Positions 1 to 8,999 of a stretch of 64,000 nucleotides of DNA are shown here, one piece after another; position 1 is the stretch's first letter, and every line of letters starts with the position of its first letter. Origin of the DNA: Polaromonas sp. (lineage in GTDB: Bacteria; Pseudomonadota; Gammaproteobacteria; Burkholderiales; Burkholderiaceae_C); contig JAURWY010000017.1 of NCBI GenBank assembly GCA_030654695.1, positions 62,001-126,000 of the forward strand. The letters are read 5' to 3'. Both the position numbers and the translations under genes were made by a program. The notes beneath the pieces were generated by a model. That model saw nothing but the letters and a program-made list of their open reading frames with translations. It did not search any database and had not been told where the DNA came from.

Positions 1-179
1 GCAAAGGCCCGCGCCAGCGTGGCCGTGATGCGCTCCGGGTCGTCGCCCACGTAGTCGGCATAACTCAGTTGCAGGCCGCGTGCGCCTAACAGTTCGATGG
101 TTTTGGGCAAGTGCTTGTCGGCACGTTTGCCGGAAAGAATTTCGTCACCAATGATGATGACGCCGAATTTTTGAGACAT
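1..179 (-). CDS. CinA/MoaB-like molybdopterin-binding domain protein (partial, 3' end outside window)
   Basis: Only the first 59 codons are in the window; the gene starts with ATG at 179 on the minus strand and runs off the left edge. The visible N-terminus reads as a MoaB/Mog fold start: a beta-strand (KFGVIIIGDEIL) followed by SGKRADKHLP and a helix, then GLQLSYADYVGDDPERI. This matches the molybdopterin-binding domain of the CinA/competence-damage-inducible family, which in its short form lacks the deamidase domain. Whether this protein is the short or long form cannot be seen. It is transcribed towards the left edge and is separated by only about 20 nt from the EI24-type gene upstream of it, so they may be cotranscribed. 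Confidence 0.75.
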   Translation of the reverse strand, partial: MSQKFGVIIIGDEILSGKRADKHLPKTIELLGARGLQLSYADYVGDDPERITATLARAF

Positions 180-201
180 GGTGTGGGATCGCGCTGAACG
201 C

Positions 202-1041
202 TCAGGTGGAAGGACGATTGAAAATTTCGGCTGCTGCGGTGGTGGCATTTTGTGCTCTCAACTGCTGCAAGGCCGACAAGGCGTAATGCGTGAACCAGAG
301 CGACGAAAAGGCAAATACGAGGGTGTAGATCCAAATAGCGATCGGCACGAGGATCGGCGCCATCGCGACAAACATGGCGCCAGAGGCCCAGATGATGCTC
401 GGCGCCGCGCCCAGATAACCGCTCAAGATGCCAATGCACAGCAAGGGCATGCGGTGCGTCTTGAAAACCTGCTCCCGCTCTTCAGCGCTGGCGTGCTCGG
501 CCAAGGCGTCATAGGCCATGACACGGTAAGTCAGCCAGCCCCAGATCAGCGGCGGCACCACCAACACCAGAGGCGGAATCAACCACAGCGGCAGCGACAA
601 CAACAAGGCCAAGCAGGCCATCAAGGTCGACGCCAGACTCCACATCAAGCTGGCCCAAAACGAAGCCCCTTTTCTGCGTTCAAGCAAGGGGAAACGCCGC
701 TCAGCCACCAGCCCAACCATCGTCGGCGTCATCAGTAAGGCCACAAACAGCAGCGACACAATGACGATGACCGGGATCGCCATGAACAGCAGCAGCGCGG
801 GCGCCATCACCAGCCGCAAATCACTCAGCCCCAAGCCTTGCAGCCACTCCGACATGCTGGCCACCAACTGGTAGCTGTCGAGCTGCGCGCGCAGCAGGTC
901 GATCGCATCATTCCAATAAAAATAACCCAACCCCAGCGCGACAGCCGCCATGATGATCAGTGGCAAAAAGGACAAGGCGATGACCCGTGGGTGCAGGCAA
1001 TACAACGTGGCGCGCCAAAAAGAGTCGATCAGCCGGTTCAT
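202..1041 (-). CDS. EI24/CysZ-like multi-pass membrane protein
   Basis: A 279-residue protein rich in hydrophobic stretches (near residues 20-45, 70-105, 130-175 and 210-260) with the layout of the EI24 domain family, to which the sulfate permease CysZ belongs. The start ATG overlaps the stop of the sterol-desaturase-like gene by four bases (ATGA), indicating translational coupling. In betaproteobacteria this family is generally uncharacterised; no sulfate-assimilation gene is nearby, so sulfate transport is not claimed. Inference: an inner-membrane protein of unknown substrate, expressed with its upstream neighbours. Confidence 0.75.
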   Translation of the reverse strand: MNRLIDSFWRATLYCLHPRVIALSFLPLIIMAAVALGLGYFYWNDAIDLLRAQLDSYQLVASMSEWLQGLGLSDLRLVMAPALLLFMAIPVIVIVSLLFVALLMTPTMVGLVAERRFPLLERRKGASFWASLMWSLASTLMACLALLLSLPLWLIPPLVLVVPPLIWGWLTYRVMAYDALAEHASAEEREQVFKTHRMPLLCIGILSGYLGAAPSIIWASGAMFVAMAPILVPIAIWIYTLVFAFSSLWFTHYALSALQQLRAQNATTAAAEIFNRPST

Positions 1042-1958
1042 GCGCGCCCTAAGAGTCGTTTAAAACCCCGCCACTGCTGGGACCACAGGCCGATGCCATC
1101 ATCCAGCAACATCTGCGCATCTTTGACGCCGGTCGGGTCGTAGTGCGCCTGGAAATTAGCCGTGCCAAAGAGCTGGTCCCACCACGGCAACAACACGCCG
1201 TAATTGCTCTCGCCAGACTGAATGCTGTGGTGAACGCGATGAAACAGCGGACTGACCCACAGCCTTTCGCCGATGCGGCCAAAACTCAAACGCAGATTGG
1301 CGTGCTGCAGGCTTTCGCTGAGCTGCGTCAAGGCGACGATGACAATGAATTGCTCGGGGGCCACACCCATCAGCTGCGCCAATACCACCAGCAACACACT
1401 CACCAATACGTCGTCAAGCAGGTGGTTGCGGTTGTCGCTCCACATGGTCATCTGCCGCTGTGAATGGTGCAGCGAATGCAGCCGCCACCAAAAGCTGATG
1501 CGGTGTTGGCCACGGTGCAGCCAGTAGGCGGCCAAGTCCATAGCAAGCAGGTAAATCAAAAAGCTGGCGATGGCGCCGTCCGTCACGCCAGGCCACACTT
1601 GGTCGAGATGAAAAGTGCCCACACCAGCGGTACGCAAGACACCAATGCTGCTGTTGAAGATCGGCTCCAACGTGAAAAAAAGTGCCACCCGAAACAGACC
1701 CAAACGATGGACCAAGGTGTAAATCACGTCGGTGCGAATGGTCGCGTGGTCTGTCACCGGCTCGGCGGGTCGCCAGCGTTGCAGCGGCCCAATCACCAGC
1801 AGCAACACCGCAATTTGAATGATCCCAACCAACAACCAAGTGCTGGCCGCGTAGGCGTCTTCCAGCAAGTTGCCCATGCCCAGCTGGTACAACCAAGGCG
1901 CGACCAATTCAAACAACTGCTGCTGAAAGGCGGCGAAGACGTCACTGAACCAGTTCAT
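1038..1958 (-). CDS. Sterol desaturase / fatty acid hydroxylase family membrane protein
   Basis: 306 residues with several membrane segments and the histidine clusters of the di-iron membrane hydroxylase superfamily: HRGQH, then HSLHHS about 15 residues later, and HRVHHS about 80 residues further on. These eight-plus histidines bind the di-iron centre in the family (fatty acid hydroxylases, carotene hydroxylases, C-5 sterol desaturases). Bacterial members usually act on lipids of unknown identity. It overlaps both neighbours by four bases (deacetylase upstream, EI24 protein downstream), so the three are one transcript. The substrate cannot be read from the sequence. Confidence 0.85.
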   Translation of the reverse strand: MNWFSDVFAAFQQQLFELVAPWLYQLGMGNLLEDAYAASTWLLVGIIQIAVLLLVIGPLQRWRPAEPVTDHATIRTDVIYTLVHRLGLFRVALFFTLEPIFNSSIGVLRTAGVGTFHLDQVWPGVTDGAIASFLIYLLAMDLAAYWLHRGQHRISFWWRLHSLHHSQRQMTMWSDNRNHLLDDVLVSVLLVVLAQLMGVAPEQFIVIVALTQLSESLQHANLRLSFGRIGERLWVSPLFHRVHHSIQSGESNYGVLLPWWDQLFGTANFQAHYDPTGVKDAQMLLDDGIGLWSQQWRGFKRLLGRA

Positions 1959-2827
1959 GACCGTCCTCCGGAAACCTGGCGATCAGCCGCGCCAGAAGGT
2001 TTGGCCTCGCGCTGCTCAATCCAGCGCTTGTACTGCGGATGCTCACGCAATGTGGCAAAGCAAAAGCCTCGCGCTTTGAGGCCGACGATGAGCGGCTCCA
2101 GCACGGCGGGCGCCCACGGGTCTTGGCGTGACCAGATACCCAAGTGCGCCACCAAAATGTCACCCGACTTGGTATTTTTCAACGCTTTTTGCAGCAGCTG
2201 CGCGTTGGGGAATCGATCACTCGGCAACTCATCGCCCAAAAACCCAGCTGGCGCCCAAGCCACATGCGCATAGCCGCAACTGCGCGCGGCCTTCAAAAGT
2301 TCTGACGAGGTCTTACCACCCGGCGCCCGAAACAAAGGCAGCGTTTTTTGGCCTGTGATCTCTTGCAAGCGCATTTCAGATTTTTTAATTTCAGCGCAGT
2401 ACTGCGCGGCCGTCCAGACCTGCTCTTGACCTTCTTGGGGACCGGCTGAGGGACTGACCCGAAAGCGCACAGCCTGGTTCTTGTCCAGAACATCAGCGCG
2501 CCAATAGGTGTGGTCGTAGGTGTGTGAGGCAAATTCGTGGCCTTCGGCCGCGCGGACTCTCCACCAGCTGGCCCAGTCGCTGCCCAAGCTGCCGTTGCCG
2601 GTCTGGGTGCGCTCATTGGCCGCAAAAAATGTCACCTGCACGTCGTGCTTTTTCAGCACCTCGGCGATCAACGGGGCCACTCCCATGTGGCCGGTGTCAA
2701 ACGTCAGGTAAACCGGTGCAGCGCAACTGCCGGCCCAAAGCGCGGGCTGGGCCAGCGCCAAGACAGCCAGCCCGGCAACGCGGGCCAGCTGCTTAGCGCG
2801 GCGCGTGGTCCAAGGTCCAGACGCCAT
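1955..2827 (-). CDS. Secreted NodB-type polysaccharide deacetylase family protein
   Basis: About 290 residues. A signal-peptide-like stretch (LARVAGLAVLALAQPALW) precedes the NodB core starting at PVYLTFDTGH. The zinc-binding H-T-Y-D-H motif is present (GHEFASHTYDHTYW), and the arginine motif FRAPGG fits the family. The first motif is TFDTG instead of the usual TFDDG, so the second aspartate, normally a metal ligand, is a threonine. ATG at 2827 was preferred because GAAAGAG precedes it; an in-frame ATG at 2845 would overlap the upstream beta-propeller gene more. Its last four bases overlap the desaturase gene. Substrate unknown: a cell-envelope glycan is the family expectation. Confidence 0.8.
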   Translation of the reverse strand: MASGPWTTRRAKQLARVAGLAVLALAQPALWAGSCAAPVYLTFDTGHMGVAPLIAEVLKKHDVQVTFFAANERTQTGNGSLGSDWASWWRVRAAEGHEFASHTYDHTYWRADVLDKNQAVRFRVSPSAGPQEGQEQVWTAAQYCAEIKKSEMRLQEITGQKTLPLFRAPGGKTSSELLKAARSCGYAHVAWAPAGFLGDELPSDRFPNAQLLQKALKNTKSGDILVAHLGIWSRQDPWAPAVLEPLIVGLKARGFCFATLREHPQYKRWIEQREAKPSGAADRQVSGGRS

Positions 2828-3806
2828 GCGGGCTCTTTCCAACATTCACTTGCCGCACCAGCTTGCCGCTGGCGATGTCAATCACGCTGAGCTTACGGGC
2901 CCAGCGCGAAGAGACAAAGAGCTGCTTGCCGTCACGCGTGACTTCCATGCAGTCAGGGCCACCCGGCGCCGCAAAGCGGCCGACGACTTCCAGCGTCTGC
3001 AGGTCAATCTTGCTGATGGAGTTGGCCACGCGGTTGCTCACCAACACATGCCGGCCGTCGCCAAAAGCCCGAAACGCATGCGCACCCAAGCCGGTTTTGA
3101 TGACTTTGCTGCGCGTCGGCTGCGGCCCAGAGACGTCATAGACCTCGACAGAGTCACTGCCGGTCAGCGCCACCAAAATGCGTTGGTCATCGGCCGTACC
3201 AATAAGATCGGCCGGCATCGGGCCGGTCTTGGTGCGCCACTTGATGGTTTGCGTCTGCAGATCCAGCGCGATCAATTCGTCGCTGTCTTGCATGGTCGAA
3301 TAAACCGTGCTGCTCTTGCTGTCAATCCACAGGTGGCTGGGTGTCTTGCCAGTCGATATGCGCTTGGCCAGCGTCATGTTGCTGCCGTCCCAGCGAAAAA
3401 TGTCAATGTGGTTGAGCCGATTGGCGGCCGTGACGAACCACTTCATGTCCGGCGAAAAACGCAGGTGATAAGGGTCCAAAATGCCGCGCACCGTGCGCTG
3501 AATTTCTGCAGTTTTGGGGTCGATGAAGGTCAGTGAGTCCGACAGCGCATTGGCCACAATCACCGACTTTTCGTCCGGTGTCATGTACAAATGGTGCGGT
3601 TGCTTGCCGGTGGCAATGCGCTTGGTTTCAGTCCAGGTCGTCGCGTCCAAGACGCTGACACTGTCGTCCAGCGAATTCAACACGAACACGGGTGGCTTGG
3701 CTGGCGCTGGCGTGACAGCCGTCACCGGCGTGGCCGCCGACACGCTCAATACAGACGCCGACAACAGCGCCAGCACGAAAGGAAAAAAGCGGTATGCAGA
3801 AATCAC
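2793..3806 (-). CDS. Secreted YncE-like beta-propeller protein
   Basis: 337 residues with an N-terminal signal peptide (FFPFVLALLSASVLSVSA) and six to seven repeated YVTN/YncE blades, for example VSVLDATTWTETKRIATG, PHHLYMTPDEKSVIVAN, and near the C-terminus LSVIDIASGKLVRQVNVG. Proteins of this class are periplasmic propellers, often with ligand- or DNA-binding roles, and no enzymatic residues are evident. The stop lies inside the start region of the deacetylase gene, which suggests an operon running through to the EI24 gene. The function in this organism is unknown. Confidence 0.8.
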   Translation of the reverse strand: MISAYRFFPFVLALLSASVLSVSAATPVTAVTPAPAKPPVFVLNSLDDSVSVLDATTWTETKRIATGKQPHHLYMTPDEKSVIVANALSDSLTFIDPKTAEIQRTVRGILDPYHLRFSPDMKWFVTAANRLNHIDIFRWDGSNMTLAKRISTGKTPSHLWIDSKSSTVYSTMQDSDELIALDLQTQTIKWRTKTGPMPADLIGTADDQRILVALTGSDSVEVYDVSGPQPTRSKVIKTGLGAHAFRAFGDGRHVLVSNRVANSISKIDLQTLEVVGRFAAPGGPDCMEVTRDGKQLFVSSRWARKLSVIDIASGKLVRQVNVGKSPHGVWTLDHAPR

Positions 3807-3865
3807 AAAAATGCCTTGTCAAAAATGCTTTTTATCTTGTCAGCGCGCCAGTGTAGCGGAGCTGT

Positions 3866-4630
3866 CTAACTCAACGCGGCAGTGGGCGCGGCTGCCGACA
3901 TGGGGGCTGAAATACTCGCCAAGTCTTCTGCCGTCAGCCAGCGCCACTGGCCGGCAGCCAAGTCAGCCGGCAGCTGCAAGCCGCCAATGCGCGAGCGATG
4001 TAAAAACTCGACCCGATTGCTCACCGCCGCGATCATGCGCTTGACTTGGTGGTATTTGCCCTCCGTCAGCGTCAAACTGAGTTGTAGCTCCCCGGTTTGC
4101 ACGCAAGCCGCTGCCCGCACCGGCTTCGGGTCGTCGTCCAGCACCACGCCGTCCAGCAGCTTTTGCACCTGCTGCGCGTCAACCGGATGTTTGACCGTGA
4201 CCTGATACACCTTGGGCACGTGGTGCCGGGGTGAGCTCATGCGGTGGATGAATTTACCGTCGTCTGACAGCAGCAGCAAACCGGTGGTGTCTTGGTCTAA
4301 ACGGCCGACTGCCTGGACACCCGCCGCGGCACCGCCTCCGCGCTGGCGAATCGGCGGGGGCAACAAGGTGTAGATGCTAGGGTGCATGCTGGGCTTTTGC
4401 GAACACTCATAAGCCGTTGGCTTGTGCAACATCAAATAGGCCTTTTCGTGGTACTGCCAAGCGACGCCCTGCACCTCGAAGTGAAGCCCTTGGGCCTCAA
4501 AATCGGCGGCAGCGTCATCGCAGACCGCACCGTTGACGACGACCAAACCCTGCTGCACCAAACCAGCGCAAACCCGCCGGGTGCCAAAGCCTTGAGAAAA
4601 TAAAATGTCTTGTAGTTGCATGCGTGCCAT
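3866..4630 (-). CDS. rsuA: 16S rRNA pseudouridine synthase, RsuA family
   Basis: About 254 residues: an S4-like RNA-binding domain (LQDILFSQGFGTRRVCAGL, residues 5-60) followed by the RsuA/RluB/E/F catalytic domain. The catalytic motif GRLDQDTTGLLLLSDDG carries the essential aspartate, and PKVYQVTV and GKYHQVKRM are family blocks. RsuA makes pseudouridine at position 516 of 16S rRNA; RluE-type specificity cannot be fully excluded. The start was set at ATG 4630 because a further-upstream ATG would lie inside the lysR gene; ATG 4621 is equally possible. It follows the LysR gene by about 40 nt on the same strand. Confidence 0.88.
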   Translation of the reverse strand: MARMQLQDILFSQGFGTRRVCAGLVQQGLVVVNGAVCDDAAADFEAQGLHFEVQGVAWQYHEKAYLMLHKPTAYECSQKPSMHPSIYTLLPPPIRQRGGGAAAGVQAVGRLDQDTTGLLLLSDDGKFIHRMSSPRHHVPKVYQVTVKHPVDAQQVQKLLDGVVLDDDPKPVRAAACVQTGELQLSLTLTEGKYHQVKRMIAAVSNRVEFLHRSRIGGLQLPADLAAGQWRWLTAEDLASISAPMSAAAPTAALS

Positions 4631-4668
4631 GGCCGTATTGTCGATGAGTGTCGATGTCGATATGGGCG

Positions 4669-5589
4669 CTATTGTCGCTGGCTTGGCGCATCTTCTGGAC
4701 GCACAAAATGCGCGCATAAACGCTCAATCAGTGACTGCGCGTAAGCCGGTAAGGCGGCGCGGTCACGCGTTAAGATAGAACGCTCACGCACGCACCACGG
4801 GTCACTCAACTGCACCAGTGCCAAGCCCATCGCCGCCTGATAGCGCAGCGCGGCAGACTCCGGCACGATGCCCACGCCAACGCCCGCGCCGATCATCCGG
4901 CACATGGCGTCAAAACTAGACAGCTGGATGCGCAGCTTCATGGGCTTGCCGAGGCGCTCCGTCACTTGCGCTAAAAACATTTGCAAGGTGCTGCCCTGCT
5001 GCATGCCAATGGCGTCTTCGTTGAGTGTGTCGGCAAAAGCCACTTGCTGGCGCTGCGCCAACGGGTGCGACAGGGCCGTGGCCAGCACCAACCTATCCGT
5101 GCTGAAGTGCAGCCGCTCCAGCCCCAATGTATCCACCTGGCTGGAGACGATGCCCAAGTCAGCCCGGCCGTCTTGCACACCACGGGCGATCTCGGAATTT
5201 GGCTTTTCCTGCAAGTCGATATTCACCTTCGGGTTGTCGGCTAAAAACAGTGGCAGCAACTCTGGCAAAAAGTCAGTGACGGCCGTGGTGTTGGCAAAAA
5301 CCCGCAGATGGCCGCGCAGCCCACCGCCATACTCGTTTAAATCGCCCTGCATCTGGTCGACCTGGAACAGGATCAAGCGGGCATGGTGTAAGAAAGCCTG
5401 CCCCGGCGGCGTGAGGCGAACGCCGCGAGCCTCCCGATAAAGCAAAGGCAGGTCGGCTTGCACTTCCAGCGCCTTGATGCGGGCGCTGGCAGCGGCCAGA
5501 GACAGGTGATGTTTGGCAGCGGCCTTGGTCAGGCTGCCTTCTTCGGCGGCCAGCAAGAACAGTCGCAGGTCATTGAGGTCAAAATGCAT
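4669..5589 (-). CDS. LysR-family transcriptional regulator of the adjacent CoA-ester operon
   Basis: 306 residues, normal LysR length. The winged HTH occupies residues 1-60 (DLNDLRLFLLAAEEGSL, AAASARIKALE), followed by an effector-binding domain with LRVFANTTAVTDFLPELL and GVGVGIVPESAA. It is divergent from the hydratase–lyase operon across 123 bp, the standard arrangement for a LysR regulator and its target, so it most likely controls that operon in response to a pathway acid or CoA ester. The inducer is not deducible. The intergenic region should contain a T-N11-A operator; none was assigned with confidence. Confidence 0.88.
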   Translation of the reverse strand: MHFDLNDLRLFLLAAEEGSLTKAAAKHHLSLAAASARIKALEVQADLPLLYREARGVRLTPPGQAFLHHARLILFQVDQMQGDLNEYGGGLRGHLRVFANTTAVTDFLPELLPLFLADNPKVNIDLQEKPNSEIARGVQDGRADLGIVSSQVDTLGLERLHFSTDRLVLATALSHPLAQRQQVAFADTLNEDAIGMQQGSTLQMFLAQVTERLGKPMKLRIQLSSFDAMCRMIGAGVGVGIVPESAALRYQAAMGLALVQLSDPWCVRERSILTRDRAALPAYAQSLIERLCAHFVRPEDAPSQRQ

Positions 5590-5712
5590 GCTGCGATGTT
5601 ACTTCGCCGCGCCGAGCCTACTGTTTTTCAGAAGGCTTGGTTTGAAATTCCCTGATTGCGCTGAGCGCTCGTTGCGCCGAACATCGTCAGAATCACTGAA
5701 ACGGAGACCTTG

Positions 5713-6588
5713 ATGACCACCCCGCTTGACGCCAGCACCCTCGCCCACCTGCAAGACTGGCAAGGCCGCACCGAAACCCTAGAAGACTTGATCACGCCCG
5801 CGCCGTTGCGGGCGCTCAGCGCCACGCTGGACCGCGATGACCCAACGCCCCTCGCCGGCACCGAGTTGCCAGCGCTGTGGCATTGGTTGTTTTTTCTGCC
5901 GCACCACCGGCAAAGCGAGATCGGTCCGGACGGCCATGCCAAGCGCGGTGGCTTTTTGCCGCCCGTGCCGTTGCCGCGCCGCATGTGGGCGGGTGGCCGT
6001 TTGCAATGGCACGCGCCGCTGCGGGTCGGCGACGAAGTCAAGCGGGTCTCGACCATCGAGTCGGTGACGCACAAGTCGGGCCGCAGCGGCGACCTGCTGT
6101 TCGTGCTGGTCAAGCATGAAGTCAGCAACGCTCAAGGTCTGTGCTTGACTGAGGAACACGACATTGTTTACCGTCCGGCGGTGCAGCCCGGCGACCCGGT
6201 GCCCACCCCTGTGGCCGCTGAGCAAGGCGCCGCTTGGCAGCGCGACGTGACGCCCGACGACGTGCTGCTGTTTCGCTATTCCGCCCTGACCTTCAACGGC
6301 CACCGGATTCACTACGACCGTAAATATGTGACTGACGTCGAGGGCTATCCCGGCCTGATCGTGCATGGCCCCTTGATCGCCACGCTGATGCTGGACTTGG
6401 TGCGCCGCCACACCGACCGCCCGATCAAACGCTTTGAGTTCAAAGCCCTGCGGCCGACTTTTGAGTGCGCTGACCAACGCGTCATGCGCGTCAATGGCCA
6501 ACCGGAAGGTGATGGCTCGCACGTCCGCCTGTGGACGCAAGACCACGAAGGCTGGCTGACCATGCAAGGCACGGCCGAACTCGGCTAA
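5713..6588 (+). CDS. MaoC-like hotdog hydratase, mesaconyl-C4-CoA/itaconyl-CoA hydratase type
   Basis: 291 residues with an N-terminal FAS1-like dehydratase half and a C-terminal hotdog half. The second carries LTFNGHRIHYDRKY and GYPGLIVHGPLIATLM, the hydratase signature of this family. The N-terminal block WHWLFFLPHHRQSEIGPDGH is typical of mesaconyl-C4-CoA hydratase (Meh of the 3-hydroxypropionate cycle) and itaconyl-CoA hydratases, which make citramalyl-CoA. ATG 5713 is used, with GGAGA six nt upstream; a TTG sits one codon earlier. It is the first gene of the operon divergent from lysR, and the lyase at the operon end could cleave its product. Confidence 0.8.
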   Translation: MTTPLDASTLAHLQDWQGRTETLEDLITPAPLRALSATLDRDDPTPLAGTELPALWHWLFFLPHHRQSEIGPDGHAKRGGFLPPVPLPRRMWAGGRLQWHAPLRVGDEVKRVSTIESVTHKSGRSGDLLFVLVKHEVSNAQGLCLTEEHDIVYRPAVQPGDPVPTPVAAEQGAAWQRDVTPDDVLLFRYSALTFNGHRIHYDRKYVTDVEGYPGLIVHGPLIATLMLDLVRRHTDRPIKRFEFKALRPTFECADQRVMRVNGQPEGDGSHVRLWTQDHEGWLTMQGTAELG

Positions 6589-6642
6589 TTCACTGAACAA
6601 GCTTCCCCCTAAATACCCCCTGAACCAAGCGATTGAGAACCT

Positions 6643-7812
6643 ATGAAAACGACTATTCCAGCCCCTGACGCCCATCAAGACATGCGCGAAGCGCTGCGCT
6701 CCCTGTGCGGCAGCTTTGACTCCGCCTACTGGCAACAAGTCGACCACGAGCGCGGCTATCCCGAAACCGACGACACAGCCCTGACCGACGCCGCTTGGCA
6801 GGCCCCGCAGAGTCCCACTGAATACGGCGGCTCTGGCTTGGGCTTGGCCGAAGCCTCGGTCATCATGGAGGAGATCAACTTCGCTGGCGGCAATGCCGGT
6901 TCGTGCCACGGCCAGATGTACAACATGGGCACGCTGCTGCGGCACGGCTCGAAGGTTCAAAAAGACCTGTACCTGCCTAAGATTGCGACCGGTGAATTGC
7001 GCTTGCAGTCGATGGCCGTGACCGAACCCAGCACCGGCACCGACACCACGCAGCTCAAAACCACCGCCGTCAAAAAGGGCGACCGCTACGTCATCAACGG
7101 CCAAAAAGTTTGGATCTCGCGCATTCAACACTCTGACTTGATGATCTTGCTGGCCCGCACCACGCCATTGGCCGAGGTCACGCGCAAGAGCGAAGGCATG
7201 TCGATTTTCATCGTTGACTTGAAGCAAGCCATCGGCAACGGCATGACCGTCAAGCCGATTCGCAACATGGTCAACCACGAGACCAACGAAGTGTTTTTTG
7301 ACAACCTCGAAATCCCCGCTGAGAACCTGATCGGCGAAGAAGGCAAAGGCTTCAAATACATCCTCGACGGCCTGAACGCCGAGCGCACCTTGATCGCCGC
7401 CGAGTGCATTGGCGACGCTTATTGGTTCATCGACCGCGCCCGCCGCTACGCCACCGACCGTGAAGTCTTTGGCCGGCCCATCGGTCAAAACCAAGGTGTC
7501 CAGTTTCCGATTGCTGACAGCTACATCGAGACCGAAGCCGCCAACCTGATGCGCTTCAAAGCCTGCGCCCTGTTCGATGCCGGCCAGCCCTGCGGTGCGG
7601 AGTCCAACATGGCCAAATACCTCGCCGCCAAAGCGTCTTGGGAAGCCGCCAATGTGTGCCTGCAAACCCACGGCGGTTTCGGCTTCGCATGTGAGTATGA
7701 CGTCGAACGCAAGTTCCGCGAAACGCGCCTGTACCAAGTCGCACCAATCTCCACCAACCTGATTTACTCCTACGTCGCCGAGCATCTGCTGGGCTTGCCA
7801 AGGTCTTTCTGA
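6643..7812 (+). CDS. Acyl-CoA dehydrogenase
   Basis: 389 residues, standard for the family. The N-terminal helical domain is followed by the FAD/substrate blocks LQSMAVTEPSTGTDTTQLKT and YVINGQKVWIS, then the C-terminal helical domain ending with QTHGGFGFACEYDVERKFRE, the usual FAD-contact block. It would oxidise an acyl-CoA to the 2,3-enoyl-CoA; given its neighbours, a C4 or C5 dicarboxylyl-CoA such as methylsuccinyl-CoA is the best guess, but this is inference. The stop overlaps the start of the CoA-transferase gene by one base (TGATG). Confidence 0.85.
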   Translation: MKTTIPAPDAHQDMREALRSLCGSFDSAYWQQVDHERGYPETDDTALTDAAWQAPQSPTEYGGSGLGLAEASVIMEEINFAGGNAGSCHGQMYNMGTLLRHGSKVQKDLYLPKIATGELRLQSMAVTEPSTGTDTTQLKTTAVKKGDRYVINGQKVWISRIQHSDLMILLARTTPLAEVTRKSEGMSIFIVDLKQAIGNGMTVKPIRNMVNHETNEVFFDNLEIPAENLIGEEGKGFKYILDGLNAERTLIAAECIGDAYWFIDRARRYATDREVFGRPIGQNQGVQFPIADSYIETEAANLMRFKACALFDAGQPCGAESNMAKYLAAKASWEAANVCLQTHGGFGFACEYDVERKFRETRLYQVAPISTNLIYSYVAEHLLGLPRSF

Positions 7813-8999
7813 TGACAGTCGCGACCCCGCAAACCCAAGCCCGTCCACGCCCGCTGGACCACATCACTGTGGTCTCCTTGGAGCATGCCATTGCAGCGCC
7901 CTACTGCACCCGTCAATTGGCAGATCTTGGCGCCCGCGTCATCAAAGTGGAACGTCCGGGTGTCGGTGACTTTGCCCGCGCATACGACACCCGCGCACGC
8001 GGCGAAGCCTCGCACTTTGTCTGGGTGAATCGCTCCAAGGAAAGCTTGGCGCTGGACCTGAAAGACCCAGCGCACTTGGCCGTGCTGAAGCAACTCATTG
8101 CCAAGGCCGATGTGCTGGTGCAAAACCTCGCACCCGGCGCGACAGGCCGCATGGGACTCGACGCCGCCACCCTGCGCGCGGCTGACCCACGGCTGATCGT
8201 TTGCGACATTTCGGGCTATGGCAACGACGGCCCTTACCGCGACAAAAAAGCCTATGACTTGCTGATCCAAAGTGAGGCCGGCTTTTTGAGCATCACCGGC
8301 ACACCCGAGCAGCCCAGCAAAGCCGGCAACTCGATCGCCGACATCGCCGCCGGCATGTATGCGTACAGCAACATTTTGTCGGCCTTGATGCAGCGCGACA
8401 AAACCGGCGAAGGCTCGCACATCGACGTCTCCATGCTCGAATCCTTGGGCGAGTGGATGGGCTACCCGATGTACTACGCCATGGACGACGCTGCGCCGCC
8501 ACCCCGCGCGGCAGCCGCCCACGCCACCATTTACCCCTACGGTCCGTTCGCTGCAGGCGACGGCCGCAAGGTGATTTTGGGTCTGCAGAACGAGCGTGAA
8601 TGGCTGCAGTTTTGCAACAAGGTTTTGCTGCAACCCGAGCTCGCCACCGACGTTCGCTTTGACCGCAACGCGCAGCGCAGTGCCAACCGCGTCGAGCTAG
8701 AAGCCATCGTCCTCAGCGCATTCTCAAGCCTCACGGCCGATCAAGTGGTGGAGCGTCTCGACAACGCTCAGATTGCCAATGCCAACATGAACAACATGGC
8801 CGACTTGTGGGCCCATCCGCAGCTGAAAGCGCGGGAGCGCTGGACGACAGTCGGCTCACCGGCGGGCGACTTGCCGGCGCTGCTGCCGCCAGGCAAGCAA
8901 AGCAGTTTTGACTACCGCATGGACGCGATTCCCAGCGTCGGCGAACACACCCAAGCTATCTTGGCTGAACTCGGAACAACGTTAGGAACAACGCCATGA
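7812..8999 (+). CDS. CaiB/BaiF family (class III) CoA-transferase
   Basis: 395 residues. Typical family III features are visible: ITVVSLEHAIAAPYCTRQLADLGARVIKVE at the N-terminus, NRSKESLALDLK, the catalytic-aspartate region around ENLAPG-like VQNLAPGATGRMG, and CDISGYGNDGPY. Enzymes of this family move CoA between carboxylic acids, and within mesaconate/itaconate pathways they act as succinyl-CoA:itaconate or intramolecular mesaconyl-CoA transferases. It sits between the acyl-CoA dehydrogenase and MmgE/PrpD genes with overlaps on both sides, so it would load or shuffle CoA on the pathway acid. The exact donor and acceptor are unknown. Confidence 0.88.
   Translation: MTVATPQTQARPRPLDHITVVSLEHAIAAPYCTRQLADLGARVIKVERPGVGDFARAYDTRARGEASHFVWVNRSKESLALDLKDPAHLAVLKQLIAKADVLVQNLAPGATGRMGLDAATLRAADPRLIVCDISGYGNDGPYRDKKAYDLLIQSEAGFLSITGTPEQPSKAGNSIADIAAGMYAYSNILSALMQRDKTGEGSHIDVSMLESLGEWMGYPMYYAMDDAAPPPRAAAAHATIYPYGPFAAGDGRKVILGLQNEREWLQFCNKVLLQPELATDVRFDRNAQRSANRVELEAIVLSAFSSLTADQVVERLDNAQIANANMNNMADLWAHPQLKARERWTTVGSPAGDLPALLPPGKQSSFDYRMDAIPSVGEHTQAILAELGTTLGTTP

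Noticed and set aside
5779..7848. Very long open frame (689 codons) antisense to the hydratase and acyl-CoA dehydrogenase genes
   Set aside because: It lies entirely opposite two well-supported enzyme genes and shows no family motifs; high-GC codon bias creates such shadow frames.
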